A stretch of 64,000 nt of DNA from contig NZ_CP038020.1 of the NCBI RefSeq assembly GCF_010120595.1, positions 310,001 to 374,000 on the forward strand, in the 5' to 3' direction. The notes beneath the pieces were generated by a model. That model saw only the letters and a program-made list of their open reading frames with translations. It did no database searches and had not been told where the DNA came from. Position numbers and translations under genes: made by a program. This DNA comes from Streptococcus thermophilus (GTDB lineage: Bacteria > Bacillota > Bacilli > Lactobacillales > Streptococcaceae). Shown here piece by piece: positions 46,079-54,429 of this stretch (within the stretch, counting starts at the first letter, position 1; each line of letters begins with the position of its first letter).

Positions 46079-48685
46079 ATGACAAATAAAAAATACTATA
46101 CGACCTTATTATTCTATCTGGCTGCTTTTTTCTTGCCAGTACTAATCATGATAGGTGTATTATACAGCCAAAAAATCTATCCTGGTAGTGAGAGAACTAT
46201 TTTAACAAGTGATGGTTTTCATCAGTATGTGATATTTGCAACCGAACTGAGAAATATACTTCATGGAGATGGGAGCCTCTTTTACACCTTTACAAGTGGA
46301 TTGGGGCTTAATTTCTATGCCCTAACAAGTTATTACTTAGGTTCCTTCTTGTCTCCACTCTACTATTTCTTTACCGTCAGCCAAATGGCCGATGCTTTTT
46401 ATTACATAACACTGCTTAAGTTCGGACTTACTGGTCTGTCAGGAGCCTTCAGTTTTAAGCATCTCTTTACCAAAGTCTCAAGAAGTTTCATCTTATGTCT
46501 TTCTACAGGATTTTCTTTGATGAGCTTTGCTACCAGTCAGTTAGAAATTAATACTTGGCTAGATGTCTTTATTTTAGCACCTTTAATCATATTAGGGTTA
46601 CACCTTTTACTAAGATTCAATAAACGCGGGCTATATTTTTTGAGTCTGACCTGTCTTTTTATCCAAAACTACTATTTTGGATATATGATGTCTATCTTTT
46701 TAACCCTTTACACTATTATACAACTAATAACTATCACGGGATGGAAGAGTAAAATCCTTCATTTTATAGACTTTGGAATCGTCTCTATACTAGCTGGTCT
46801 AAGCAGCACTATCATGCTACTCCCAACATTACTTGATTTAACTACACATGGTGAGAAGTTTACAGCTCCATCAAGTTTGTTGACAGAATCCACATACTAT
46901 TTTGATTTCTTTGCCAAAAATCTGGTCGGAGTTTACGATACTACTAAATTTGGATCAATCCCTATGATTTATGTGGGACTCTTGCCTTTGATTCTTTTTC
47001 TACTTTTCTTCATTAGTAAGGAAATCAAGCTATCACTACGTTTAGGCTACTTCTTGTTATTAGCTTTCTTTATTGCTAGTTTCAACTTACAACCTCTTGA
47101 TTTGTTTTGGCAAGGTATGCATGCACCTAACATGTTTCTCCATCGCTATTCTTGGCTTCTTTCTCTCTTAATTGTTCTTTTGGCAGGAGAAACTCTCAAC
47201 CGAATTGAAAAGTTTTCTCTACAAAGGCTGCTCCTACCTTTCGTAGGATTGAGTGTCGCTTACTTACTAACTTGGATTTTTCAGTCTCACTATAGTTTCA
47301 TTGAACCAGTTTCCTGGCTATTAAGCCTAGCATTTCTATTAGCCTATGCCATTCTATTTATTAGCTATTTTAGACAGCAGATTCCTAGGAGTGTTTTTCG
47401 CTGTTTCACCTTCTTATTCTGCATTTTTGAGCTTGGACTAAATACTTACTATGTTGTTGGAGCTCTTGGAAATGAGTGGATTTTTCCAACTCGTGAAGGA
47501 TACCTACGGAATATGTCGGCAATTTCAAAATTGGTTTCAGATACGAAGCAGACTAATAAGAATTTTTACCGTACGGAGAGGCTTGAGGCTCAAACTGGTA
47601 ACGACAGTATGAAATTCAATTATAATGGTATTTCTCAATTTTCATCCATTCGAAATACTGCTTCAAGCTCAACACTAGACAGGTTGGGGTTCAAATCTGA
47701 AGGGACTAATTTAAACCTACGTTACCAAAATAATACACTTATTGCTGATAGTCTCTTCGGAATAAAATATAATTTATCGAACTTTGACCTGAATAAGTAT
47801 GGTTTTAATTACATAGCTTCTGAAAAGACAGTAAGACTTTATCAAAATGATTATGCTAGCCAGCTCGCTATCTTAACTAATGGGATTTACACTAATGTTG
47901 ACTTTACTGTCAATACACTTGACAATCAAACTAGCTTAATAAATGCTCTAGCTGGACTTAACTTAACATACTTTAGAAGAGTTCCATCCCAACTTTCTGA
48001 TAATGATGCTAAATCTTTGAATCAGCGCGTGGCTAAAAATGTTAGCAACTCGAATAACGATTTTGCTACTATCACTTATCAAGTCATTGCTCCGCCACAT
48101 AGTCAACTCTACGTTAGTATTCCTAACATTTCTTGGTCCGATGACAATAATCACTCTTTGTCAATTACTGTAAATGGGGTGACAAGGAATCAAGTTACTG
48201 ACAATACTTTTGATTTCTTCGATCTTGGCTACTTTGAAACAGAAGAAGCAATTACCATCAATCTTAATTTTCCCGGAAATAAAGCAATATCCTTTGATAA
48301 TCCTAGTTTTTATGCCCTTGATACTCAAAACTACAAGATTGCTATGAATACTATTAATGAACGTGATACCAAGGTTACTACATCAAAAAATAAAGTATTT
48401 ACTGATTATAGTAGCCACACAAATGCTTCATTATTTTTCACCATTCCATACGACAAGGGGTGGACAGCAACAGTAAATAATAGAAAAGTTAAAATTCATC
48501 GAGCTCAAAAGGGGTTCATGAAGGTTGATGTCCCTAGTGGTAAAGGAAAAGTTGTGCTTACCTTTATTCCCTATGGCCTTAAGATTGGCTTGATTATTAG
48601 TTGCTTGGCATTTGGAATATTTTGTTGCTATGCTTACTTCATCGGTAAAATAAAAATTACTCAAAAAGCTACTCGCCCTAAATAA
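46079..48685 (+). CDS. YfhO family membrane protein
   Basis: 868 residues with about 13 transmembrane helices in the first 440 residues, a large extracytoplasmic part (about 450-830) and a last helix (IGLIISCLAFGIFCCYAYFI). This is the YfhO layout; YfhO-like proteins are GT-C-fold enzymes linked to glycosylation of teichoic acids in some Firmicutes and to stress in others. The motif SDGFHQYVIFATELRNILHG near the start matches the family. Unusually, no Shine-Dalgarno is visible before the ATG; an 11-bp palindrome occupies that place. Confidence 0.88.
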   Translation: MTNKKYYTTLLFYLAAFFLPVLIMIGVLYSQKIYPGSERTILTSDGFHQYVIFATELRNILHGDGSLFYTFTSGLGLNFYALTSYYLGSFLSPLYYFFTVSQMADAFYYITLLKFGLTGLSGAFSFKHLFTKVSRSFILCLSTGFSLMSFATSQLEINTWLDVFILAPLIILGLHLLLRFNKRGLYFLSLTCLFIQNYYFGYMMSIFLTLYTIIQLITITGWKSKILHFIDFGIVSILAGLSSTIMLLPTLLDLTTHGEKFTAPSSLLTESTYYFDFFAKNLVGVYDTTKFGSIPMIYVGLLPLILFLLFFISKEIKLSLRLGYFLLLAFFIASFNLQPLDLFWQGMHAPNMFLHRYSWLLSLLIVLLAGETLNRIEKFSLQRLLLPFVGLSVAYLLTWIFQSHYSFIEPVSWLLSLAFLLAYAILFISYFRQQIPRSVFRCFTFLFCIFELGLNTYYVVGALGNEWIFPTREGYLRNMSAISKLVSDTKQTNKNFYRTERLEAQTGNDSMKFNYNGISQFSSIRNTASSSTLDRLGFKSEGTNLNLRYQNNTLIADSLFGIKYNLSNFDLNKYGFNYIASEKTVRLYQNDYASQLAILTNGIYTNVDFTVNTLDNQTSLINALAGLNLTYFRRVPSQLSDNDAKSLNQRVAKNVSNSNNDFATITYQVIAPPHSQLYVSIPNISWSDDNNHSLSITVNGVTRNQVTDNTFDFFDLGYFETEEAITINLNFPGNKAISFDNPSFYALDTQNYKIAMNTINERDTKVTTSKNKVFTDYSSHTNASLFFTIPYDKGWTATVNNRKVKIHRAQKGFMKVDVPSGKGKVVLTFIPYGLKIGLIISCLAFGIFCCYAYFIGKIKITQKATRPK

Positions 48686-48729
48686 AAACCTAAAAGGTCT
48701 AGAACGAATGTTCTAGACCTTTTAGGTTT
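48686..48729. terminator. bidirectional terminator between YfhO and the tRNA operon
   Basis: A perfect 20-bp stem (48686-48705 with 48710-48729) around GAAT; on the minus strand TTTTTATTT follows, so it serves the tRNA-Glu/tRNA-Asn transcript as well as the YfhO gene on the plus strand. Confidence 0.85.
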
Positions 48730-48774
48730 AGGGTACAAAAAAACTCAAGCTATACAACTTGAGGTGTCTTATCA

Positions 48775-48848
48775 CTCCGCCAGTAGGACTCGAACCTACG
48801 ACATCATGATTAACAGTCATGCGCTACTACCAACTGAGCTATGGCGGA
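48775..48848 (-). tRNA. tRNA-Asn (anticodon GTT)
   Basis: 74 nt. Acceptor TCCGCCA pairs with TGGCGGA plus discriminator G; D-arm GCTCAGTTGGTAGTAGC; anticodon loop CTGTTAA; T-arm GTAGGTTCGAGTCCTAC. No encoded CCA. Second tRNA of a two-gene minus-strand transcript. Confidence 0.96.
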
Positions 48849-48870
48849 TAAAACTGCTAAGTAGCAAAAA

Positions 48871-48942
48871 TAGTCCGTACGGGATTCGAACCCGTGTTAC
48901 CGCCGTGAAAAGGCGGTGTCTTAACCCCTTGACCAACGGACC
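48871..48942 (-). tRNA. tRNA-Glu (anticodon TTC)
   Basis: 72 nt. Acceptor GGTCCGT pairs with ACGGACT (G-U at the end) plus discriminator A; anticodon stem-loop CCGCC-TTTTCAC-GGCGG; T-arm ACGGGTTCGAATCCCGT. First tRNA after the promoter at 48979-49006. Confidence 0.96.
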
Positions 48943-48978
48943 AAGTTTTGAGATTTTTATCTCGCTAATACTCTTATT

Positions 48979-49006
48979 ATTATATCAGAATATTCGATTT
49001 TGTCTA
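48979..49006 (-). promoter_or_regulatory. tRNA operon promoter
   Basis: On the minus strand TAGACA (49001-49006), 16-bp spacer, TATAAT (48979-48984) with TG one base upstream of the -10, 37 bp before tRNA-Glu. Confidence 0.75.
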
Positions 49007-49089
49007 TACTTTTTTCAAAAAAATAAAATTAAATTTTGCTGAATTTGTTCGAATTTTACGTTAGTTTTTATCTAGCTTTTTACAAAGTA

Positions 49090-49118
49090 TTGACATGTTG
49101 CTATATATTTTGTAAACT
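49090..49118 (+). promoter_or_regulatory. tRNA-Arg promoter
   Basis: Consensus TTGACA (49090-49095), 17-bp spacer, TAAACT (49113-49118), 12 bp before the tRNA. Confidence 0.8.
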
Positions 49119-49130
49119 AATAGAGTTATT

Positions 49131-49204
49131 GGTCCCATAGCTCAGCTGGATAGAGCATTCGCCTTCTAAGCGAACGGTCGCAGGTTCGAATCCTGCTGGG
49201 ATCA
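49131..49204 (+). tRNA. tRNA-Arg (anticodon TCT)
   Basis: 74 nt. Acceptor GGTCCCA pairs with TGGGATC (one G-U-type pair) plus A; D-arm GCTCAGCTGGATAGAGC; anticodon loop CTTCTAA, reading AGA codons; T-arm GCAGGTTCGAATCCTGC. Confidence 0.96.
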
Positions 49205-49206
49205 GA

Positions 49207-49243
49207 TGAAAAAACGCAATCTAGAATCTCTAGTTGCGTTTTT
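49207..49243. terminator. terminator of tRNA-Arg and the convergent DUF1275 gene
   Basis: AAAAAACGCAA and TTGCGTTTTT with inner CTAGA / TCTAG form a long stem; T-runs on both strands. It overlaps the last codons of the DUF1275 gene (stop at 49230). Confidence 0.8.
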
Positions 49244-49913
49244 CTTTTGCTTCGATAAATAGAAAATAATTTAAAATAAACAAAGGGAGCAAAGTTGTGT
49301 ATAGACTGTACTCATGTAAATATTGGGCAAACCAAGTTGATGCTGCGACTCCCACCATAAAGGTAAAGATGATAATAATAGTGTAAGAAGCTTGTTTTAG
49401 TACTTTAGGATCACTCTCATCAATAGCTCTTGCAACTGTTAGGGAAGTATTAGTGATATTACCAGTCATCATGAAGGAGGCATAATTTACTCCTCTGACC
49501 CGCTTAAAAATACCTACTTGGAGAGAGGCAAAGAATGCCAAGCCTGCAATAGTAATAATGGAATCAACATAAGGTGTGACAGTTGCAAGAATAGTCATCA
49601 ATAGTAAGGCAAGCCTAATTGCTTGTAAATGCCATCTCCATTTATGGTTGATAAGCCACTTCTTAACAAAAAAAACAAAAAACTGACCTAAAATAAAGAA
49701 AAAAATAGGTATTGCATAGCTAAAAGCTCTTGCAATATTCCCTTCAACAAGGTGAATGACTAAATAGAGAAGATTCCCTGTCTGAATACTTGCGAATCGT
49801 TCGTCTTGAGTATTGTAAGTATAGGCATCAATAAATCCCCCTATATAACTAACTAAAGTTGCTACTCGTAAACCTTCAAAAACACGATAGGAGCGTTTTT
49901 TCATTTTGAACAT
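49230..49913 (-). CDS. DUF1275 (YoaK) family membrane protein
   Basis: 227 residues with about six transmembrane helices and the YoaK pattern (LVSYIGGFIDAYTYN; FASIQTGNLLYLVIHL; NYASFMMTGNITNTSLTVAR). Members are putative small-molecule transporters of unknown substrate. ATG 49913 has AAGGAAA 8 nt upstream. It lies 15 bp downstream of rlmH on the same strand and may be cotranscribed. Confidence 0.88.
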   Translation of the reverse strand: MFKMKKRSYRVFEGLRVATLVSYIGGFIDAYTYNTQDERFASIQTGNLLYLVIHLVEGNIARAFSYAIPIFFFILGQFFVFFVKKWLINHKWRWHLQAIRLALLLMTILATVTPYVDSIITIAGLAFFASLQVGIFKRVRGVNYASFMMTGNITNTSLTVARAIDESDPKVLKQASYTIIIIFTFMVGVAASTWFAQYLHEYSLYTTLLPLFILNYFLFIEAKEKRN

Positions 49914-49928
49914 GTCGATTTCCTTTTT

Positions 49929-50408
49929 CTACTTATGATATGGACTTCCTTGCTGAATCATGAATGCACGATAAATTTGTTCCACTAATACAAGGCGCAT
50001 AAGCTGATGAGGAAAAGTCAAAAGACCAAAACTCATCAATTGATTAGCCCTCTTTTTCACTTTAGGGGATAGCCCCAAACTCCCCCCTATAATAAAAGTA
50101 ATATCTGAATAGCCTCTAAGGGTCGCTTGCTCTAACTCTTTGGCAAACTGTTCTGAGGGAAATTGCTTTCCCTCAATTGCTAAGGCAATGACGTAATCAC
50201 GGTCACCAACCTTAGCCAAAATACGCTGTCCTTCTTTGTCTAGGGTAGCTTTATTTTCAGCTTCGCTTGCATTATCAGGCGTCTTCTCATCCGTCAACTC
50301 TATAGACTCAAATTTTGTGAAGCGTCCTAGTCGTTTGATATACTCTGCAATGCCATCTTTCAAATATTTTTCTTTCAATTTTCCAACAGTAATCAATTTA
50401 ACTTTCAT
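49929..50408 (-). CDS. rlmH: 23S rRNA (pseudouridine1915-N3)-methyltransferase RlmH
   Basis: SPOUT methyltransferase acting on 70S ribosomes. 159 residues, starting [20 protein letters not shown], with the knot motif [17 protein letters not shown] and C-terminal [24 protein letters not shown] end. ATG 50408 gives the family length; the frame to 50432 adds eight residues without support. Adjacent to the htrA-parB-dnaA origin cluster, as in other streptococci. Confidence 0.96.
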   Translation of the reverse strand: MKVKLITVGKLKEKYLKDGIAEYIKRLGRFTKFESIELTDEKTPDNASEAENKATLDKEGQRILAKVGDRDYVIALAIEGKQFPSEQFAKELEQATLRGYSDITFIIGGSLGLSPKVKKRANQLMSFGLLTFPHQLMRLVLVEQIYRAFMIQQGSPYHK

Positions 50409-50424
50409 AGGTTCATTATAGCAC

Positions 50425-50530
50425 ATATCCACAATCTTTTAACACCTTATCCACAGCTTTTCATATTTATTAACCCCTATTTATTCCATCTATAATAGCC
50501 TATCATCTACAATTTTTTTACTTATCCACA
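50425..50530 (+). promoter_or_regulatory. DnaA-box cluster between rlmH and htrA
   Basis: Three boxes in the same orientation: ATATCCACA (50425-50433), TTATCCACA (50447-50455, perfect) and TTATCCACA (50522-50530, perfect). The cluster is 2.3 kb from the dnaA promoter boxes with htrA and parB in between. It may be part of a multipartite origin, a DnaA reservoir or regulation of htrA. Confidence 0.75.
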
Positions 50531-50565
50531 GACTGTTGATAACTGTTTTTTAAATCACTTTATGA

Positions 50566-50571
50566 TATAAT
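50566..50571 (+). promoter_or_regulatory. htrA -10 element
   Basis: TATAAT with TG one base upstream (TGATATAAT), 42 bp before the htrA start. Upstream TTTAAA-N5-TTATGA resembles a degenerate CiaR repeat pair; htrA is a CiaRH target in pneumococcus, but the match here is weak. Confidence 0.55.
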
Positions 50572-50612
50572 TAAGCTTACCTTGATATGTTTATCAAGAA
50601 GGAGGACTAAAC

Positions 50613-51848
50613 ATGAAAAAATTTAACTGGAAAAAAATAGTCGCGCCAATTGCAATGCTAGTTATTGGCTTACTAGGGGGTTTACTTGGTGCCTTTATCC
50701 TACTAACAGCAGCCGGGGTATCTTTTACCAATACAACAGATACTGGAGTAAAAACGGCTAAGACCGTCTACACCAATATAACAGATACAACTAAGGCTGT
50801 TAAGAAAGCACAAAATGCCGTTGTTTCTGTCATCAATTATCAAGAAGGTTCATCTTCAGATTCTCTAAATGACCTTTATGGCCGTATCTTTGGCGGAGGG
50901 GACAGTTCTGATTCTAGCCAAGAAAATTCAAAAGATTCAGATGGTCTGCAGGTCGCTGGTGAAGGTTCTGGAGTCATCTATAAAAAAGATGGCAAAGAAG
51001 CCTACATCGTAACCAATAACCACGTTGTCGATGGGGCTAAAAAACTTGAAATCATGCTTTCGGATGGTTCGAAAATTACTGGTGAACTTGTTGGTAAAGA
51101 CACTTACTCTGACCTAGCAGTTGTCAAAGTATCTTCAGATAAAATAACAACTGTTGCAGAATTTGCAGACTCAAACTCCCTTACTGTTGGTGAAAAAGCA
51201 ATTGCTATCGGTAGCCCACTTGGTACCGAATACGCCAACTCAGTAACAGAAGGAATCGTTTCTAGTCTTAGCCGTACTATAACGATGCAAAACGATAATG
51301 GTGAAACTGTATCAACAAACGCTATCCAAACAGATGCAGCCATTAACCCTGGTAACTCTGGTGGTGCCCTAGTCAATATTGAAGGACAAGTTATCGGTAT
51401 TAACTCAAGTAAAATTTCATCAACGTCTGCAGTCGCTGGTAGTGCTGTTGAAGGTATGGGGTTTGCCATTCCATCAAACGATGTTGTTGAAATCATCAAT
51501 CAATTAGAAAAAGATGGTAAAGTTACACGACCAGCACTAGGGATCTCAATAGCAGATCTTAATAGCCTTTCTAGCAGCGCAACTTCTAAATTAGATTTAC
51601 CAGATGAGGTCAAATCCGGTGTTGTTGTCGGTAGTGTTCAGAAAGGTATGCCAGCTGACGGTAAACTTCAAGAATATGATGTTATCACTGAGATTGATGG
51701 TAAGAAGATTAGCTCAAAAACTGATATTCAAACCAATCTTTACAGCCATAGTATCGGAGATACTATCAAGGTAACCTTCTATCGTGGTAAAGATAAGAAA
51801 ACTGTAGATCTTAAATTAACAAAATCTACAGAAGACATATCTGATTAA
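50613..51848 (+). CDS. htrA: serine protease HtrA (DegP)
   Basis: Surface quality-control protease. 411 residues: N-terminal membrane anchor (about residues 11-34, IVAPIAMLVIGLLGGLLGAF), trypsin-like domain with His in IVTNNHVVDGA, Asp in TYSDLAVVKV and Ser in INPGNSGGALVN, and one C-terminal PDZ domain (ALGISIADLN... GMPADGKLQEYDVITEIDGK). Shine-Dalgarno AAGGAGG. In streptococci it is followed by parB and then dnaA, as here. Confidence 0.96.
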   Translation: MKKFNWKKIVAPIAMLVIGLLGGLLGAFILLTAAGVSFTNTTDTGVKTAKTVYTNITDTTKAVKKAQNAVVSVINYQEGSSSDSLNDLYGRIFGGGDSSDSSQENSKDSDGLQVAGEGSGVIYKKDGKEAYIVTNNHVVDGAKKLEIMLSDGSKITGELVGKDTYSDLAVVKVSSDKITTVAEFADSNSLTVGEKAIAIGSPLGTEYANSVTEGIVSSLSRTITMQNDNGETVSTNAIQTDAAINPGNSGGALVNIEGQVIGINSSKISSTSAVAGSAVEGMGFAIPSNDVVEIINQLEKDGKVTRPALGISIADLNSLSSSATSKLDLPDEVKSGVVVGSVQKGMPADGKLQEYDVITEIDGKKISSKTDIQTNLYSHSIGDTIKVTFYRGKDKKTVDLKLTKSTEDISD

Positions 51849-51851
51849 TTA

Positions 51852-51881
51852 TTGACAAATCTGTCAAAAGACCTTTACAAT
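51852..51881 (+). promoter_or_regulatory. parB promoter overlapping the htrA terminator
   Basis: TTGACA (51852-51857), 18-bp spacer, TACAAT (51876-51881). The -10 lies in the loop-proximal half of the htrA terminator hairpin, so the transcript would begin inside or just after the second arm. Confidence 0.6.
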
Positions 51882-51898
51882 AATGTAAAGGTCTTTTT
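51866..51898 (+). terminator. htrA terminator
   Basis: AAAAGACCTTTACA (51866-51879) and TGTAAAGGTCTTTT (51884-51897) form a perfect 14-bp stem with loop ATAA and a T-run. Confidence 0.85.
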
Positions 51899-51913
51899 TG
51901 GGAAAGGAATACC

Positions 51914-52681
51914 ATGTCAGAACAACTCAAAACTTTATCTATTAGTGAAATTTACCCCAATCCTTTTCAACCTCGTCTAAAATTCTCCGATGAAGAGTTA
52001 GTAGAACTAAGTCAATCAATATCAGAAAATGGTTTAATACAGCCAATTATTGTACGAAAATCTGACATTATTGGTTATGAACTAATTGCTGGAGAAAGAC
52101 GTTTACGAGCCTGTAAACGTTTAGGGATGACAGAAATCCCTGCAGTTGTAAAGGAAGTTACAGATCAAGAGAGTCGTAAACAAGCTATTATTGAAAATCT
52201 ACAACGATCAAATCTCAATCCTATTGAAGAAGCAAAGGCCTATCGTAATTTAATTGATGAGTTAACTTATAGTCACGAGGAGCTCGCTAAAGCTATGGGA
52301 AAATCTAGACCATATATTAGTAACGTTCTTAGACTACTACAACTTCCGCGAGAGATACAAACGAGTATTGAAAACGGAAGTCTGAGTCAGGGACATGCTA
52401 GAGCACTCTTAGCTATTGAGGATTCTCGAAAGCAGTTAACCATCTTTCAGCAGGTTGTGGCTGAAAGATGGTCTGTTCGTACTCTAGAAAAAAAACTTCA
52501 GGAACTTCCTAGAAAACAAAAATCTAAAAAAGATACCCATGTAAAAGATAAAGAAAAAGAACTTGAAAGATCACTAGGTCTCCCTATAACTCTACGTTAT
52601 CACAAAAATCACTCAGGAACGATTCAAATACACTTTTCGATAGAAGAAGATTTTAACAGAATTATCAACAAGCTTATCTAA
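51914..52681 (+). CDS. parB: chromosome partitioning protein ParB (Spo0J)
   Basis: CTPase clamp that loads at parS sites and recruits SMC. 255 residues: N-terminal ISEIYPNPFQPRLKFSDEEL, the CTP-binding GERRLRACKRLG (GERRxRA), IIENLQRSNLNPIEEA and a central helix-turn-helix (YSHEELAKAMGKSRPYISNV). Streptococci have no ParA partner gene beside it; none is seen here. Two or three parS sites are in this window. Confidence 0.95.
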   Translation: MSEQLKTLSISEIYPNPFQPRLKFSDEELVELSQSISENGLIQPIIVRKSDIIGYELIAGERRLRACKRLGMTEIPAVVKEVTDQESRKQAIIENLQRSNLNPIEEAKAYRNLIDELTYSHEELAKAMGKSRPYISNVLRLLQLPREIQTSIENGSLSQGHARALLAIEDSRKQLTIFQQVVAERWSVRTLEKKLQELPRKQKSKKDTHVKDKEKELERSLGLPITLRYHKNHSGTIQIHFSIEEDFNRIINKLI

Positions 52682-52919
52682 GCTGTTAATTGTAGAAAAA
52701 GGAAAATCAGACTTATCCACATCGTAAAAATAGTGTCTACCCTTTATTTTAAAGGGTTTCTTTATTACCAACAGGCTGTGGATAACTTTTATTCACAGTG
52801 TGAATAACTTTTTTTATGGTTGTGGATAACCTCAAAATTTTTCTCTTTCTGACCTGTGGAAAACTTTTTCATTTTATGATAGAATCAGAGGACAAGAATA
52901 AAGATGGAGAATTGATAAA
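52682..52919. other. oriC, part upstream of dnaA
   Basis: 238 bp without a gene, with DnaA boxes TTATCCACA (52713-52721), TGTGGATAA (52777-52785), TTATTCACA (52789-52797, one mismatch), TGTGAATAA (52799-52807, one mismatch), TGTGGATAA (52821-52829) and TGTGGAAAA (52855-52863, one mismatch). The dnaA -10 is at 52880-52885 and the last box covers its -35 position, fitting autoregulation. Confidence 0.9.
52857..52885 (+). promoter_or_regulatory. dnaA promoter with overlapping DnaA box
   Basis: TAGAAT (52880-52885) with TG one base upstream; the -35 position TGGAAA (52857-52862, 17-bp spacing) is weak and lies inside DnaA box TGTGGAAAA. Transcript start about 30 bp before the ATG. Confidence 0.6.
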
Positions 52920-54284
52920 ATGACCGAAAAAGAGCATTTTTTTTGGAATAAGCTCTTAGAGCTGGCCAAAGAAGAACTAACACAAGCCACTTTTGATTAT
53001 TATGTCCTAGATACCAAGCTCATCAAAATTCAAGATAACGTTGCTACAATTCTGCTTGAAGAAGTCAAGAAACTATTCTGGGAAAAGAACATGCAATCTT
53101 TCATTTTGATGACTGGTTTTGAAGTCTACAATAGTGAGATAAAAGTTGAATATGTCTTTGACGAGGCTCTCGTTAGCGAAACAAAACCAACTTTAGCAAA
53201 CAATGACTTCAGCAATAAAAGGGAACAACAAACACCTGATCTTCCCACTTTGAACTCGGACTTAAATAGTAAGTATACCTTTGATAATTTTATTCAAGGA
53301 GATGAAAACCGCTGGTCTGTAGCAGCATCTCTAGCTGTAGCTGATTCACCAGGAGCAACTTATAACCCTTTATTCATTTATGGGGGACCTGGTCTAGGAA
53401 AAACTCACTTGCTCAATGCCATTGGTAATAAGGTCTTACATGATAATCCCCAAGCACGAATCAAATACATAACTGCCGAAAATTTTATTAATGAGTTTGT
53501 TTTACATATCCGTTTAGATAAAATGGATGAACTAAAGCTAAAATACCGCCATCTAGACGTGCTTTTAATTGATGATATACAATCGTTGGCTAAAAAGTCT
53601 ACGCAAGCCACTCAAGAGGAATTTTTCAATACTTTCAATGTCCTTCACGATAATAATAAACAAATTGTCTTGACTAGCGACCGAAATCCAGATCAATTGA
53701 ATGAGATGGAAGAGCGTCTTGTCACGCGCTTCAAATGGGGCTTGACTGTAAATATTACACCGCCTGACTTTGAAACCCGAGTTGCTATTCTTACCAATAA
53801 GATTATGGACTATGATTACCATTTTCCACCTGAAACAATTGAGTATTTAGCTGGCCAATTTGACTCAAATGTCCGCGACTTAGAGGGAGCTTTGAAAGAT
53901 ATTAGCTTAGTTGCAAATGTCCGCCAGTTAGATACGATCACAGTTGAAGTAGCTGCCGAAGCTATTCGTGCACGTAAAATAGATGGCCCTAAGTTAACTC
54001 TCATTCCGATTGAAGACATCCAAAGTGAGGTTGGAAAATTTTATAATGTCACGGTTAAAGAGATTAAGGCAACTAAACGAACACAGAATATTGTCTTAGC
54101 GCGTCAGGTTGCCATGTATCTTGCGCGTGAAATGACTGATAACTCCCTTCCAAAAATTGGAAAAGAATTTGGAGGAAGAGATCACTCAACTGTTCTACAT
54201 GCTTACAATAAAATCAAAAATATGCTTACTCAAGATGACAGTTTACGCATTGAAATTGATACCATTAAAAACAAGATAAAATAA
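52920..54284 (+). CDS. dnaA: chromosomal replication initiator protein DnaA
   Basis: Opens the origin. 454 residues: domain I (about 1-80), variable domain II, AAA+ domain III with [15 protein letters not shown], Walker [19 protein letters not shown], Walker [17 protein letters not shown], and domain IV with the DnaA signature [18 protein letters not shown]. Full length. Flanked on both sides by DnaA boxes. Confidence 0.98.
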   Translation: MTEKEHFFWNKLLELAKEELTQATFDYYVLDTKLIKIQDNVATILLEEVKKLFWEKNMQSFILMTGFEVYNSEIKVEYVFDEALVSETKPTLANNDFSNKREQQTPDLPTLNSDLNSKYTFDNFIQGDENRWSVAASLAVADSPGATYNPLFIYGGPGLGKTHLLNAIGNKVLHDNPQARIKYITAENFINEFVLHIRLDKMDELKLKYRHLDVLLIDDIQSLAKKSTQATQEEFFNTFNVLHDNNKQIVLTSDRNPDQLNEMEERLVTRFKWGLTVNITPPDFETRVAILTNKIMDYDYHFPPETIEYLAGQFDSNVRDLEGALKDISLVANVRQLDTITVEVAAEAIRARKIDGPKLTLIPIEDIQSEVGKFYNVTVKEIKATKRTQNIVLARQVAMYLAREMTDNSLPKIGKEFGGRDHSTVLHAYNKIKNMLTQDDSLRIEIDTIKNKIK

Positions 54285-54429
54285 CACTTGTGGAAAACTT
54301 ATACACAGTTTTCCACAAGATGTGCACAAGTTTAAAATCTTGATAAAACTGTGATTTAGATATTTATGCACAATATCCACAAGACCTACTACTACTACTA
54401 ATATAATACTAATAAAATAAAGGAGCAAC
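54285..54429. other. oriC, part between dnaA and dnaN, with DnaA-trios
   Basis: DnaA boxes or near-boxes TGTGGAAAA (54289-54297), TTATACACA (54299-54307), TTTTCCACA (54309-54317), TTATGCACA (54364-54372) and ATATCCACA (54373-54381), the last two directly abutting. Four bases later come five CTA triplets in a row (54386-54400), i.e. 3'-GAT-5' on the other strand, the DnaA-trio element at which DnaA opens the duplex, followed by AT-rich DNA (ATATAATACTAATAAAATAA). This marks the probable unwinding site. Confidence 0.9.
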
